NCBI RefSeq assembly: GCF_042033325.1
Contig: NZ_CP160095.1
Reading direction: 5' to 3' (one strand)
From: Sneathia sanguinegens
Lineage (GTDB): Bacteria > Fusobacteriota > Fusobacteriia > Fusobacteriales > Leptotrichiaceae
Length of the DNA stretch: 64,000 bases
The notes under the pieces are model-generated. The model worked only from the letters and a program-made list of their open reading frames with translations. It was not told the origin of the DNA and made no database searches. Positions within the stretch are counted from its first letter, which is position 1. Each line of letters opens with the position of its first letter. A program made the translations under genes and the position numbers. Shown here piece after piece: positions 10,901 to 18,924 of this stretch.

Positions 10901-12208
10901 TTTATATAGATCATCTGGTACAACCTTATACTTATGCAAATTTTCTAAAGTTTGTGATGAGTTACTATCTGTTTCCATATATATGACGGTATTAGGGTTT
11001 ATATTTTCAAAACGATTTTGACTGTTAGGATCACTAGTGGTTTTATTTTCTGCATTAGATATATATGATATATCAACATCTTTACTCAAATATCCATAAG
11101 CAGAACTATTTAATCCATAAAAAGTTTTGTAAGCATAATATTTAATAGTTCCTATATCTTTAGGTTCTAAAAAATCACTATTTTTTTCTTTTGGATCTTT
11201 TAATGTAAATTGTTTAGGTTCTTTTAAATAGTTAGCATCATTTAGTTTTATAGGATTGCTGTAGGAAAGATCATTAGGATTAGCATAATAGTTAGGTTTA
11301 CTATCATAATTCTTATATGAAAAATATGTTTCGTCAAAATCAGCATAATTATTAATTTTAAATGTCCCCTTAGTTATACTAACTTGTCCAACTATACCTC
11401 TGTTATAGTTATGATTTGGAGAACTATTAGCCTCATTACTTAAAAGTTTGTATGCTGTATTATTTATTACACTTTCAAATCCAGTATCCCCTATTTCTAC
11501 TGGAGTTTCTGGTTCTTGTAGGACTAATTCTTCAAAATGTGGGGGTGTTACTATTCTTTTATCAAATTTGATGTCAATGTTTTGTGGTTGTATATCGTTT
11601 TGTATTTTTGTTGCTGAAATATTTGTGTATGTAAGCTTTTTTGGTTGAATTTGATCGATTTTTTCAATATGTATATCTACGTTATTTTGTAAAGTTATTG
11701 GAGTAATAGGGTTTATATCTATTTTTTGTATCTTAATAGGATCTTTTGTTTCTGGCTTGTTTTGTGGTTTATTAATTTTTTCGTCCTTTATTTCAGGATT
11801 ATCAAAATTAATATTATCTAAAGCTTTAATTTTTAAAGTACTATTTTTAGGTTCTATTAAAGAAATATTAGGTGCTTTTTTTGGAACTAAACCAGCTGAA
11901 AAACTTACAAAATCCGTATATTTTGTATTAATCTTTTTTACTCCATATGAACCAAAGCTAGAGTAATTTTGTTTTGTGCTTAAAGTCTTTGGATAGTCAG
12001 GATAAGAAAAATTTTTAAGAGTATTATCAAAATTCGCATTTCTATTAAAATTACCATTAAAAAATATTTGATATGAAGTTTCATTTGCATAAGAGCATAC
12101 TCCACCGGTAATTAAAAAAGAAATGAGCAAGCCCATTGAAAAACTGATTTTTCTATTATTTTTCATACATCTTTTGAGATTTTTTTGTATATTAGATATT
12201 TTATCCAT
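1922..12208 (-). CDS. Giant type V autotransporter adhesin
   Basis: This is a 3428-residue surface protein. Residues 1-42 form a long signal region with an N-terminal extension (NLKRCMKNNRKISFSMGLLI) and likely cleavage after CSYA. The extension matches the autotransporter-associated N-terminal domain common in Fusobacteriota. Residues about 140-240 are rich in Pro, Lys and Ile. An acidic tract (Asn, Glu, Asp) lies near residue 716. From about residue 700 to 3000 the passenger is made of dozens of degenerate repeats of roughly 20-25 residues. Their core is GIY followed by Ser, Ala or Asn, or NSVGIY/NATGIY, as expected for a stacked beta-helix. Residues about 3150-3428 form the C-terminal translocator barrel, ending LRFNYKF with a terminal Phe. 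The likely role is adhesion or autoaggregation at the cell surface. The gene is monocistronic, with its own promoter (12248-12277) and an AAAGGAG site before the ATG. No protease or lipase motif was seen. Confidence 0.93.
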   Translation of the reverse strand: MDKISNIQKNLKRCMKNNRKISFSMGLLISFLITGGVCSYANETSYQIFFNGNFNRNANFDNTLKNFSYPDYPKTLSTKQNYSSFGSYGVKKINTKYTDFVSFSAGLVPKKAPNISLIEPKNSTLKIKALDNINFDNPEIKDEKINKPQNKPETKDPIKIQKIDINPITPITLQNNVDIHIEKIDQIQPKKLTYTNISATKIQNDIQPQNIDIKFDKRIVTPPHFEELVLQEPETPVEIGDTGFESVINNTAYKLLSNEANSSPNHNYNRGIVGQVSITKGTFKINNYADFDETYFSYKNYDSKPNYYANPNDLSYSNPIKLNDANYLKEPKQFTLKDPKEKNSDFLEPKDIGTIKYYAYKTFYGLNSSAYGYLSKDVDISYISNAENKTTSDPNSQNRFENINPNTVIYMETDSNSSQTLENLHKYKVVPDDLYKEIKGYKDLSKLKDDDTFKFEKKDKNGKIKESEIFPTGITLFNSEATVKLLGSYAKFITITTQRNYEHSNKRLSVFNNNGNISALNYTTNDEDYDPDIKNQIIFYSTPDSTPEYSDFQRYIYANGQKGKINIYSKNAIGMYFTESGIDGFQNKISTAFINNGEFNIYGAHSTGVSLKRPAALGEKSGIYLLKPINIFGDEAVGVFLPGDVSKVPEENLQLRVNIGEKGNNKEKVTWTDEFPGNEEGEDYEFEKAKPEVKEIPNVGNIGKNNEDNSEENTEDNDEDKNKDYSEDNVDNSIGLFYANSNTAKIKIADIKLGKFAKNSTAIFASDGELHISEGKIDIDGEDNIGLLSQKKDNKSGSIDYVGDITASGKRNKLVYTDNKNISIKGKVSSTSKGSISIYADTGTIDLTNADLNINISGDDVAAGYAINNGHINLKEGANIAINNDTLSNGTALEAKKGGIIDAKKTNITAKNIMAGLSANDDNSKINFNGGQLTYEGKGYSVYTDGKGKIDLSDATITLKGEALGFDVDQNENNEQNVILNNKTRIKPESDDVILFNLKNSNNLDTKGGIREYIINLIKEKLKKTNPNVDLTQLITQPGVGKPGEFYKISAIEGGSIQIGSLDKSAISSDDINGVPDTDEKKAKKDGFQFYNRLLIQKLKATTHENSKISAILNNSEASKFNNQVVALELSSSPSAQSNDETQINIVKSNISADRTEEGNGAIGLFIDYGKINVDKEFKILVENEEKFDNKQAVGIYAVNGSEVNNKGEITVGSSNSVGILGENYRKATNSIENDKFGDGKINITNEGTIQIKKANSTGIYANNIDKETTDNNVVNSGKIIASGEHSNGIYSHKGTVSNTGTIELSNKNVGIYSDSSIIKDPGTIKFNSNNSTAIFVKGSSKIESGKTLKIENNGELIDNVGLYSENDLETDLVIDAKGKKITSYYTKSKALTVNADITTSEDGVGINGDNGSITYGKDKTIKVSEKSFGILSSNSDVTLNGNIQLDGELGKGIYFDSSEKNLNISGNINVNAKNVIGSYIANITDLTKLKLTTPITFGENSDHSIAYLFKNSKFNNASFTELKSKGSQNNTYIFALSENEINLGTNEISIKSEDGKKGFTGIYLEEKNKLTGDKITVSDKATGIYSKNNNTVEIKNIEVKNQDTIGIYNEKSTKLNNVNIFSNNSAVGIYGIAGDITFSGDNSLNLSTKGTGIYIEEANLNEGNIKLVNKDTDKKDSLVGVYFKDFKSSKNTSNISIDNDTKLIGLYLNKAKVSNTGEIKATLGSSNTLAFVANESTFTNSGNLTLTSSDSHAIYANDGSVENTGNITVDNEVDNKPSVAMTGMKTGKNVNLTNNGKISVSNNSIGMYLDKGSIGTNTKEIVSQKKNSVGVYVNGNETKFANTGKISADNIGIYLKEAGKDMVTGGSINLTNDNAVAVYANNSKVDFEIKPTVKEGELPNNLVSLYATGNTEISSKISTANGRTSIGVYLKDNKVSFKDGASVEVTEGHKDENGVNYNTGVYADSTYNGDLKVNIENKAKHTIGIAVSENSTVNYSGTIKTSKDFIGILAKGNLVTKDSSFNIDGGTGIFVDSTADVKIGTENTKMHLSNRATAIYQNGGKLTLGPKLTFDENSMGTLLISRNAEAISDISYSVKTDSLGIGLYYTDAKNHNFSSSGKITLCSDNATGIYAQSTGTGTNTLKNNGEIITSDGMKSTIGIYADNVNVESNKISIGENGVGIYLTKKVDLKNTEITLNGEHSVGIYSENISGDLNYSVGKITSEKDNQTGLFILNDTYEENKNITLSNLDIHLANNSKGVGLQNAHYTINEGSKISVGDKSTGLAFKNADATVKANITVGKNSLALYAQGEKNVTFEGEIKADTDSKLVYAKEKATITLNNFDNLTVNGGLGLGADKATITADKETTINVTSGTGAYINEGKIDKFKIDVQNGLGLYIQNDYNGTLPTVSLIGNNSKAYVLESLNKEFEVNNIALDKTNQIYIYSKGTGKGIKASNLEIKGLDNYGIYNLANQDILAKDLNISGSTSFGIYSTGTGKINVNNISVSGENSAGIYSKHATITQTGDITSKGLGIYSEDGTVTLNGSKISLDNNDGIGVKAKNSNVTISNAMTISDGKEGAAGIYSKETGDITFNNNLVVNKDIIGVYKNGTGTISLNGSSTTILENGIGVYSKGAEVKNAGSLNVTSKNAKGIYVENNKLISTGKVTINGENAIGLAGKNGEINSTGDISVTGKDAVGIYSEEAEIVSNGNITSNSIGIYSKGTKDITQSGDITVSQDAVGIFKEGNGNVNITSKNIKVDNKGYALYYINDSNNRGNITANIENMNLGSEAIGIYTKNGNLTYNGNITVGEKKNSAGIYADNSDVTFKGTLNVSKPETIGIFAKGHSNVTIKNGSTINVSNGSYGIMTNEDSTGNITIEQGATFNISNLSSYGISAYGKNTIINRGTFNIDANSTGIFHSFDSTISGAGNIPSDKIKTMNKKANIADINIKFNGSVKFPNNIKVVNGGTIKVNGTVDINNMYLDFEHDNKPIIDAKSIAGTAIVTSNFSMGNSVNKLVYKDVFRPRTENGFGKFSGDVTSQSASWVAKISKTEPDTKTYDIMMVRIPYTIMLKGEKNIKLGESLEKVRANIPKYKQSDIFKNLDNISNKKELTNAIANIRGDIYSNIQERMLDVDDTFNNSYKEVLNSHNATDLVHKFSIIYSKNKHIDETFGVSSYDKTTYGFLYLHDREAKITKYGFSAGLICSKFKFTGPTSLGSNEEIRSGKFGLHHEITEYKAKYLARLELGINKHITNRVSNINGKEYKYNANYWSYNIDFKNKLSYNIDILKNFTLTPYINVNLSYNKILDINETALTDPTLKLSAKQHSYFFITPKIGIDTKYDIKLKNNLCLSLKGNLEYHYDINSLYPTANKVKFSSVDNYYDLSIPGYRRHSLKVGGEVGIDKKDKYGATFGVTYERELKYSLRFNYKF
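3400..9900 (-). repeat. Degenerate coding repeats of the autotransporter passenger
   Basis: This stretch encodes the repeated beta-helix rungs of the autotransporter. The reverse complements of codons for GIY(S/A) recur every 60-120 bases on the plus strand, as blocks such as ATATATTCC or ATAAATACC. The repeats are degenerate in sequence and length and are part of a single open frame. They are not intergenic repeats. Such arrays can expand or contract by recombination, so passenger length may vary between strains. Confidence 0.75.
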
Positions 12209-12247
12209 AAATTCTCCTTTTTTTAAAATAACATTAATATATGTACA

Positions 12248-12277
12248 ATATTAGCATTATATAGTACAAAAAGTCAA
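12248..12277 (-). promoter_or_regulatory. Promoter of the autotransporter gene
   Basis: On the minus strand TTGACT (12272-12277) and TAATAT (12248-12253) are separated by 18 nt, about 40 nt upstream of the ATG. A TATAAT also occurs closer to the -35 box, but at only 10 nt spacing. Confidence 0.55.
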
Positions 12278-12369
12278 TTATGTAGAGGAGTGGAAAATAT
12301 AGTTTTAAAAAATTTTTTTAATATTTTATCAGCTAAGTTAGCATACCATATTATGGATTTATGCTAAGG

Positions 12370-12398
12370 TTGATTTTTAAATGAAAAAATAGTAAAAT
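12370..12398 (+). promoter_or_regulatory. Promoter of the mnmG-like/pgi operon
   Basis: TTGATT (12370-12375), a 17-nt spacer and TAAAAT (12393-12398) lie 27 nt upstream of the ATG at 12426. An AAAGGAA ribosome binding site comes between. It is divergent from the autotransporter promoter in the same 217-nt gap. Confidence 0.6.
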
Positions 12399-12425
12399 TT
12401 AAGGGTAAAATGGAAAGGAATATTT

Positions 12426-14282
12426 ATGAATAAATATGATGTAATTGTTGTAGGAGCAGGACATGCAGGTGTGGAAGCAGCTCTTGCTAGTGCAAGGTTA
12501 GGTTTAAAAACAGGTTTGTTTACTATATATCTAAATACAATAGCACTTATGAGTTGTAATCCTTCTATTGGAGGACCTGGTAAAAGTCATTTGGTGTCTG
12601 AATTAGGTATGCTAGGTGGACAAATGGCAAAGCACATAGATAAGTATAACCTACAATTAAAAAAATTAAATCATACAAAGGGGCTTGCAGCTAGGATAAT
12701 TAGAGCTCAGGCTGATAAGTATGAGTATAGAATTAAGATGAGAGAAGTTGTTGAAAAACAAAAAAATTTATCTGTAGTTCAAGCTCATGTGAATGAATTA
12801 ATAATAGAAGATGGCAAGATAAAAGGACTTATAGATAATTTAGGAATAAAATATGAAGCAAAGGCTGTTATTTTATGCACAGGGACTTTTCTAGAAGGTA
12901 AGTATATTATAGGGGATGTTAAATATAGTTCAGGGCGAGCAGGTGAAGTAGCATCAAATAGTTTAGCTAACTCTTTAAGAAAAGCTGGAATAGAATTAGA
13001 TAGATACCAAACAGCAACTCCACCTAGACTTTTAAAAAGTTCTATTGATTTTAGTTCAATGGAAAGATTAGAAGGTGAAAAAGAACCAGAATATTTTTCT
13101 TATGAAACTGAAAAGAAAAATGAGGATATGCGGGCAACATATTTAACTTATACTACAAAAGAAACTATAGAAGTGGCAAAAGAATTACTTAAATATTCAC
13201 CTATAGTTACGGGAATTGTTAGTACAAAGGGACCAAGACATTGTCCTTCATTAGATAGAAAAGTTTTAAATTTCCCTGATAAATACGATCATCAAATATT
13301 TCTTGAAGAAGAATCAAGAGAAAGTGATGAAATATACATAAATGGATTTACTACAGCTATGCCACCTTTTGCTCAAGAAAAAATGTTGAAGACTATAAAG
13401 GGATTAGAAAATGCAAAAATAGTTAGATATGGATATGCAGTTGAGTATGACTATATACCAGCACATCAAATAAAGTACACTTTAGAATCAAAAATAGTTG
13501 ATGGTCTATATACTGCAGGTACATTAAATGGTACAAGTGGTTATGAGGAAGCAGCAGCACAGGGCTTTTTAGCTGGAGTTAATGCAAGTAGAAAAATATT
13601 AGGTAAAAGTCCAATTATTTTAGATAGAAATGAAGCATATATTGGAGTTATGATAGATGATCTTATTACCAAAAACACTCCAGAACCTTATAGGGTATTG
13701 CCATCAAGAGCAGAATATAGGCTAACTTTAAGACAGGATAATACTTTTTTAAGATTATTAGAAATTTCAAAAGAAATAGGAATATTTCCTAAAGAAAAAA
13801 TAGCTTATTTGGAAAAATGCAAAAAAGAAATAGAAGAAGAAATTTCAAGATTAAAGTCTATAAAAATATATCCTAGCAAAGAAACTAATGAAAAATTAAA
13901 AAAGATAGATGAAAAGGTTTCAATGTCAAGTCCTATGACTGCCTTTGATTTTTTAGGAAGACAAGAAATTAACTACACTAATCTAGCGAATTTTGTGGAA
14001 ATTAAAAATTTAGATAAAATAGTTATAGAGCAGGTAGTTATAAACGCAAAGTATTTTAATTTTATTGAAAGAGAAAAAAAACAAATAGAGGAATATAGGA
14101 AATTAGAAAATATGAAGATACCAGAAGATATAGTTTATGATGAAATAAAAGGTATTAGTAATATAGCAAAATCTAGTTTGAAATACTATAGACCTGAGAG
14201 TATAGCTAAGGCTAGTCGTATAAGTGGGGTAACACATAATGATATAGCTTTATTGATAGGATATATAAATGGAATATGCTAA
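12426..14282 (+). CDS. MnmG/GidA-like FAD-dependent protein, divergent paralogue
   Basis: This is a 618-residue homologue of MnmG, the FAD protein that with MnmE installs the carboxymethylaminomethyl group at U34 of tRNAs. The FAD motif GAGHAG (10-15) and the two family cysteines are kept, Cys44 in MSCNPSIGG and the Cys in GPRHCPS. Several signature positions differ from the canonical copy at 32832-34721. GPRHCPSLDRK replaces GPRYCPSIEDK, AGTLNGTSGYEE replaces AGQINGTSGYEE, and KGLAARIIRAQ replaces KGPAVRSLRAQ. It leads an operon and overlaps the next gene by 14 nt. Fusobacteria often carry two MnmG proteins. Which one pairs with MnmE, and what this one modifies, cannot be told from sequence. 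Confidence 0.85.
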   Translation: MNKYDVIVVGAGHAGVEAALASARLGLKTGLFTIYLNTIALMSCNPSIGGPGKSHLVSELGMLGGQMAKHIDKYNLQLKKLNHTKGLAARIIRAQADKYEYRIKMREVVEKQKNLSVVQAHVNELIIEDGKIKGLIDNLGIKYEAKAVILCTGTFLEGKYIIGDVKYSSGRAGEVASNSLANSLRKAGIELDRYQTATPPRLLKSSIDFSSMERLEGEKEPEYFSYETEKKNEDMRATYLTYTTKETIEVAKELLKYSPIVTGIVSTKGPRHCPSLDRKVLNFPDKYDHQIFLEEESRESDEIYINGFTTAMPPFAQEKMLKTIKGLENAKIVRYGYAVEYDYIPAHQIKYTLESKIVDGLYTAGTLNGTSGYEEAAAQGFLAGVNASRKILGKSPIILDRNEAYIGVMIDDLITKNTPEPYRVLPSRAEYRLTLRQDNTFLRLLEISKEIGIFPKEKIAYLEKCKKEIEEEISRLKSIKIYPSKETNEKLKKIDEKVSMSSPMTAFDFLGRQEINYTNLANFVEIKNLDKIVIEQVVINAKYFNFIEREKKQIEEYRKLENMKIPEDIVYDEIKGISNIAKSSLKYYRPESIAKASRISGVTHNDIALLIGYINGIC

Positions 14283-15942
14283 ATTTGATTATACCTTGAA
14301 GTATAATAAAGAGGAAATATATAAGGCGATAATAAAGACAAGAAGAAAAGTTGTTTTTAGAAATGAAAAACTTATAGAAGTTTGGTTGAAAGAAAAAAAA
14401 TATGAAAAAATTTCAATTTTTATGGAAGATAAGACTAAGAAAATAGGTGTAGATTTTGAAATAAAAGAAATAACAGCTGGAAAATGCAAATTGTATATAA
14501 CTTATGAGTATAAGAAAAGATCAGTTGTATTAGATGTTTTTTCATATTTGATTGTTAATATAAAAAGGGAAATTGAAGATTATATAAAAATTTTAGAAAA
14601 GGAGCTAGAAAAGATGAGATTTGATTACAAGTACACAAAAAATGCAATAAAAGAAAGTGAATTAGAAGCATTGAAACCTTTTGCATATACTGCAAAAGAA
14701 ATTTTAGAAGAGGCTAAGGGACAAGGTAATGATTTTCTTGGTTGGATAGATTTACCAAGAGATTATGATAAAGAAGAATTTGAAAGAATAAAGAAAGCAG
14801 CTGCAAAAATTAGAAAAGATAGCGAAGCATTAGTGGTAATAGGTATAGGAGGGTCTTATTTAGGAGCTAGAGCAGCAATAGAATTTTTATTACCAACTTA
14901 CTATAATCAAACTAAAAAACCTGAAATATATTTTGTAGGAACAAGTATAAGCTCTAATTATTTACATGACATAATAGAATTAGTAAAAGATAAAGATTTT
15001 TCTATAAATGTAATTTCAAAATCAGGAACTACTACAGAACCAGCAATAGCATTTAGAATATTTAAGAAAATATTAGAAGAAAAATATGGTAAAGAACAAG
15101 CTGCAAAAAGAATATATGCAACAACTGATAAGGAAAAAGGAGCATTGAAAGTTTTAGCAGATAAGGAAGGTTATGAAACTTTTGTTGTGCCAGATAATGT
15201 TGGTGGAAGATTTTCAGTATTAACAGCAGTTGGACTTTTACCTATAGCAGCAGCTGGTATAAATATAGATGAATTAATGAGGGGAGCTTATGAAGCAAGT
15301 TTAGACTTCAAAAAACCTTATGAAGAAAATTCAGCAATGAAATATACAATTTTAAGAAATATTCTTTATAGAAAAGGTAAAATGATGGAAATATTTGTAA
15401 ATTATGAACCTAGATTACACTATATTTCTGAATGGTTAAAACAACTATTTGCTAAATCAGAAGGTAAGGATTTTAAAGGTATTTATCCAACATCAGCTGA
15501 TTTTTCTACAGATTTACATTCAATAGGTCAATCTATTCAAGAAGGTAGAAGAATGATGTTTGAAACAGTAATTAGTATAAAAGAACCTGAACATGATATA
15601 TATATTGAAAAAGATGAACAAAACTTGGATGGTTTAAACTTTATAGCAGGTAAGAGCCTTGATTATGTAAATAAGATGGCTTGTAAAGGGGTTACTTTAG
15701 CACATTATGATGGACAAGTGCCTATTATGGAAATAGAAATTGAAAAAGCTAATGAATATAATTTGGGATATTTATTCTATTTCTTTGAAAAGGCTGTAGG
15801 AATATCTGGATATATGAATGGAATTAATCCATTTGACCAACCTGGAGTAGAAGCATATAAGAGAAATATGTTTGCCCTACTTAAAAAACCTGGATATGAA
15901 AAAGAAACTGAAGCTATATTCAAGAGATTGGAAGAGGAATAG
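14269..15942 (+). CDS. pgi: Glucose-6-phosphate isomerase with N-terminal extension
   Basis: The open frame encodes 557 residues. Residues 116-557 are a complete Firmicute-type phosphoglucose isomerase, starting MRFDYKYTKNAIKE. It contains VIGIGGSYLGARA, the sugar-phosphate-binding SKSGTTTEPA, the conserved VGGRFSVLTAVG and a C-terminal GVEAYKRNMF block. The enzyme interconverts glucose-6-P and fructose-6-P. The first 115 residues are extra. They are a small alpha/beta, Lys-rich region with several predicted strands and a C-terminal amphipathic helix, somewhat like SRPBCC/DUF3284 proteins. Two starts are plausible. The ATG at 14269 overlaps the preceding stop by 14 nt, favouring coupling. The ATG at 14614 has a better AAAAGGAG site. 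Both products may be made. The isomerase call is secure and the start is not. Confidence 0.9.
   Translation: MEYAKFDYTLKYNKEEIYKAIIKTRRKVVFRNEKLIEVWLKEKKYEKISIFMEDKTKKIGVDFEIKEITAGKCKLYITYEYKKRSVVLDVFSYLIVNIKREIEDYIKILEKELEKMRFDYKYTKNAIKESELEALKPFAYTAKEILEEAKGQGNDFLGWIDLPRDYDKEEFERIKKAAAKIRKDSEALVVIGIGGSYLGARAAIEFLLPTYYNQTKKPEIYFVGTSISSNYLHDIIELVKDKDFSINVISKSGTTTEPAIAFRIFKKILEEKYGKEQAAKRIYATTDKEKGALKVLADKEGYETFVVPDNVGGRFSVLTAVGLLPIAAAGINIDELMRGAYEASLDFKKPYEENSAMKYTILRNILYRKGKMMEIFVNYEPRLHYISEWLKQLFAKSEGKDFKGIYPTSADFSTDLHSIGQSIQEGRRMMFETVISIKEPEHDIYIEKDEQNLDGLNFIAGKSLDYVNKMACKGVTLAHYDGQVPIMEIEIEKANEYNLGYLFYFFEKAVGISGYMNGINPFDQPGVEAYKRNMFALLKKPGYEKETEAIFKRLEEE
14597..14616 (+). promoter_or_regulatory. 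Internal ribosome binding site and start for Pgi core
   Basis: AAAAGGAG (14597-14604) is followed by a 9-nt spacer and an in-frame ATG (14614). The ATG lies exactly where ordinary Pgi proteins begin. It suggests that a standard-length isomerase is translated separately from the longer fusion form. Confidence 0.6.
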
Positions 15943-15943
15943 T

Positions 15944-18924
15944 ATGCAATTATATATTCTGAAAGAAAATAAACCATATAAGGAAGTTAAGCTTGAAGGA
16001 ATAAATGGTATATATAAATATAAAAGTGAAAGAATAGAAAGTGGTTCTTATTCTTTTTATGTAGTAACAGAAGGGAAAAATTTTAGTGTAGTATATTCAC
16101 ATACTGCACCTTTTGTTAATATATTTGAGGCATATTTAGAAGAAAATTCACGACCTAAACCTATAACAGGTTTTCAAAAAAATATAGATATTTCTATTGA
16201 AATAGACATAAATCAAAGAAAATTTGGTATAACTAAAACAAAATTTACAAAATTTGTGACCAAATTTTCTAAAAAAATAGATAAAATTGCTGTAGCAGGA
16301 ACTTTCAATAATTGGCAAGCAGATTATTCATCATGCACAATAAAAAGTGATACTGAGGTTGAAACTGTACTAGACTTACATAATGGATATTATGAGTATA
16401 AATATATAATAAATGGTGTATGGGAAGAAGGAAATAATAGAAGATTAACTGTTGGTGAAAATGGTAGATTATTTGAAGAAGGTAAACTTGGGACAGGGAA
16501 ATTTGTTTATGAACCTTTAGATAAAGCAGATAATATTAGAGCTATAGCTTATGATATTAATAAGATATCAGATATTGAATATGAATTCACTCTAAGAACA
16601 CAATTACATGATGTACAAAGAGTATATATTTGTTTAAAAAATAAGAAAACAAAATTAGAAATAATAAAAGAGCTAGAAAGATTCAGTGATTATACAAATC
16701 ATTTTGATTATTTTAAAAGAATAGTATCTTTTGATAATGAAAATTTTGAAGAAGATTTAGTTTTTATTTTGGAAGATGCGAATAAAAAGGCATATTTTGA
16801 TGGAAATGATTTATTTTTTGAAAAAAAAGAAGAAAATATAAGCCTAAATAAGGACACAATAACTAATTTTTTCTATATTCCAGCTTGGACGAAAGAAGCT
16901 ATATGGTATAATATTTTTCCAGATAGATATTACAATGCAGATCCATATAATGATCCCATTTTTAATGAATTGGGACCTGAAAGTTTTAGCATAAATAGAT
17001 TGCATGAATATAAATTTATAAATTCATATAAGTGGAAATTAAATAATATACAATTAGCAAAATTTGATAGAAATAGATGGACTTCTGATTTCAGCGATAA
17101 AACTAATTGGGAAAAAATAGCAGAACAAGATCAAGCTTATGAATTTAAATATGCAAGAATGTATGGAGGAGATTTACTTGGAATAAAGGAAAAAATCCCC
17201 TATATGAAAGAATTAGGAATAAATGCAGTATGGCTAAATCCAGTATTTTTTTCTTATCAAAATCATAAGTATGGATCAAATGATTTTAGACATATATCGC
17301 CTGATTTTGGTACTATAAGAACCACAGGTGAAAAACATGGAGTATATATTTGCGATACACAAAAAACATATATTGATGTTTTAGGTAAAAATGCGAAGCA
17401 TAACTCAGAATTAAAACTACTAGATGTTCAATTAGTTGGTAAAAATAAAGGGAAAAATGGATATTTGGAAACAGAAGATCCTAAAACTTGGGTTTGGACT
17501 GAGTCTGATTTGATAATGGTAGATCTAATAAAAGAATTTCATAAAAATGGAATTCGTGTAATTTTTGATGGAGTATTCAATCATAGTAGTGAAAGACATT
17601 GGAGTTTTGAATTGGCATTGGCACAAGGAAAAGATTCAAAATATGCAAAGTGGTATAGACATATAGATTTTACGAATTATAAGCCGATAACTGATGATAT
17701 GACAGAAGAAGAAGCATACAAAACTCTTATATACAACAAAAATAATATAGATTATACTTGTTGGGCAGGGTTTAGAACTTTACCAGAGTTTGATACATTT
17801 AATATAGATTACAAAGAATATATATTTAATATAGTAACAAAGTGGATGTTAGGACCAGATGGAGTCGCTAGTGATGATTATAGTTATGATGATGGTATAG
17901 ATGGTTGGAGATTAGATGTACCTAACTGTTTAGAAAATCAAGACTTTTGGAAAGAATTCAGACAAGTAGTAAAAGGCTGCAAAAAAATTCATATATTACT
18001 GGAGAAATATGGGTTAATGCAGGAGAAGATGTTTCAAAAGGTGAAAAATTTGACGCAGTAATGAATTATGAATGGCTAAAAGCCGTTATAGGATATTTCA
18101 TTAATCAATCAAAATTTGGTGGTGTTTGCTACAAATTGAAAGCTAGTGATTTTTTCAATGAGTTAAGAGAAAAAAGAACTTGGTATCCTTATCAAGCTAT
18201 ACAAGCTATGCAAAATTTGAATGGTTCACATGATACAGATAGACTTTATTCAAGAATAGTAAATGATAGAATTGGTAGAGATATTGAAGAAGGAAAACAA
18301 TTAGAAAAGGGATATAATGGTATAAGACCAGATCTTGCTTCTAATTATCATCCAAATACAACCATAGATTGGTTGCATTCAGAAATTAAGCCAAAGCAAA
18401 TACTTAAATTAATTTCAGTATTTCAAATGACTTATATAGGTGCACCTATGCTTTATTATGGAGACGAAGTAGGAATGTGGGGAGCAACAGATCCTTATTG
18501 CAGAAAACCTATGCTATGGGACGAATATATGTATGATGATGAAAAAAATCCGTCATATATTAATAAGGGTGAAATATATAAACAAGAACCAGATCTTGAA
18601 TTATTAGCTTGGTATAAAAAGATAATAGCAATAAGAAAAAATAATAAGGTTTTAGTTTATGGTAAGTTCAAAGAAATTTTAGCAGATGATGAAAAAGATA
18701 TAATAATTTATGAAAGATATGATAAGAAAACTTCAATAATTTGTGTAATTAATAATTCATTTGAAAGTCAAAAAGTTACATTTAAAACTTATCATATGAA
18801 TAAAGAATTTCTTGATTTATTAACTAATAATAAGATAAAAACAAAAATAGAGGGTGAAATGTGCATACAAATTAATCCTAAATCAGCAATGATACTAAAA
18901 TTGAATAAGGAGATGAATATATGA
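15944..18924 (+). pseudogene. GH13 maltogenic amylase/neopullulanase, frameshifted
   Basis: Two overlapping frames together encode one GH13 enzyme of about 993 residues that would hydrolyse alpha-glucans. In order there is a short N-terminal region, a CBM48-like module (AGTFNNWQ near residue 118), a CBM34-like module (about 190-310) and the catalytic barrel from WYNIFPDRYY near 320. Conserved regions are DGVFNHSS, DGWRLDVPN (nucleophile Asp), GEIWVNAGED (acid/base Glu) and GSHDTDR (transition-state Asp). The first frame (ATG at 15944 after GAAGAGGAA) stops at 18061. The second carries the Glu and last Asp and ends at 18924. The break is at TGC followed by seven A (17981-17987). One more A restores GCKKNSYITGEIW. 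As read, no product has all three catalytic residues. There is no signal peptide. The ends are otherwise intact, including an ATGA overlap with the next gene. Confidence 0.85.

Noticed and set aside
2436..11966. Many plus-strand open frames of 60-140 codons inside the autotransporter region
   Set aside because: They are antisense shadows of the repeat-rich coding sequence. They are hydrophobic low-complexity products of reversed GIY/ASN repeats, and none has a convincing ribosome binding site or family resemblance.
17947..18924. Second amylase frame as a separate gene starting at TTG 17947
   Set aside because: The start lies inside the first frame with no ribosome binding site, and the first conserved GH13 residues of this frame continue directly those of the first. 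It is the 3' part of the same gene.
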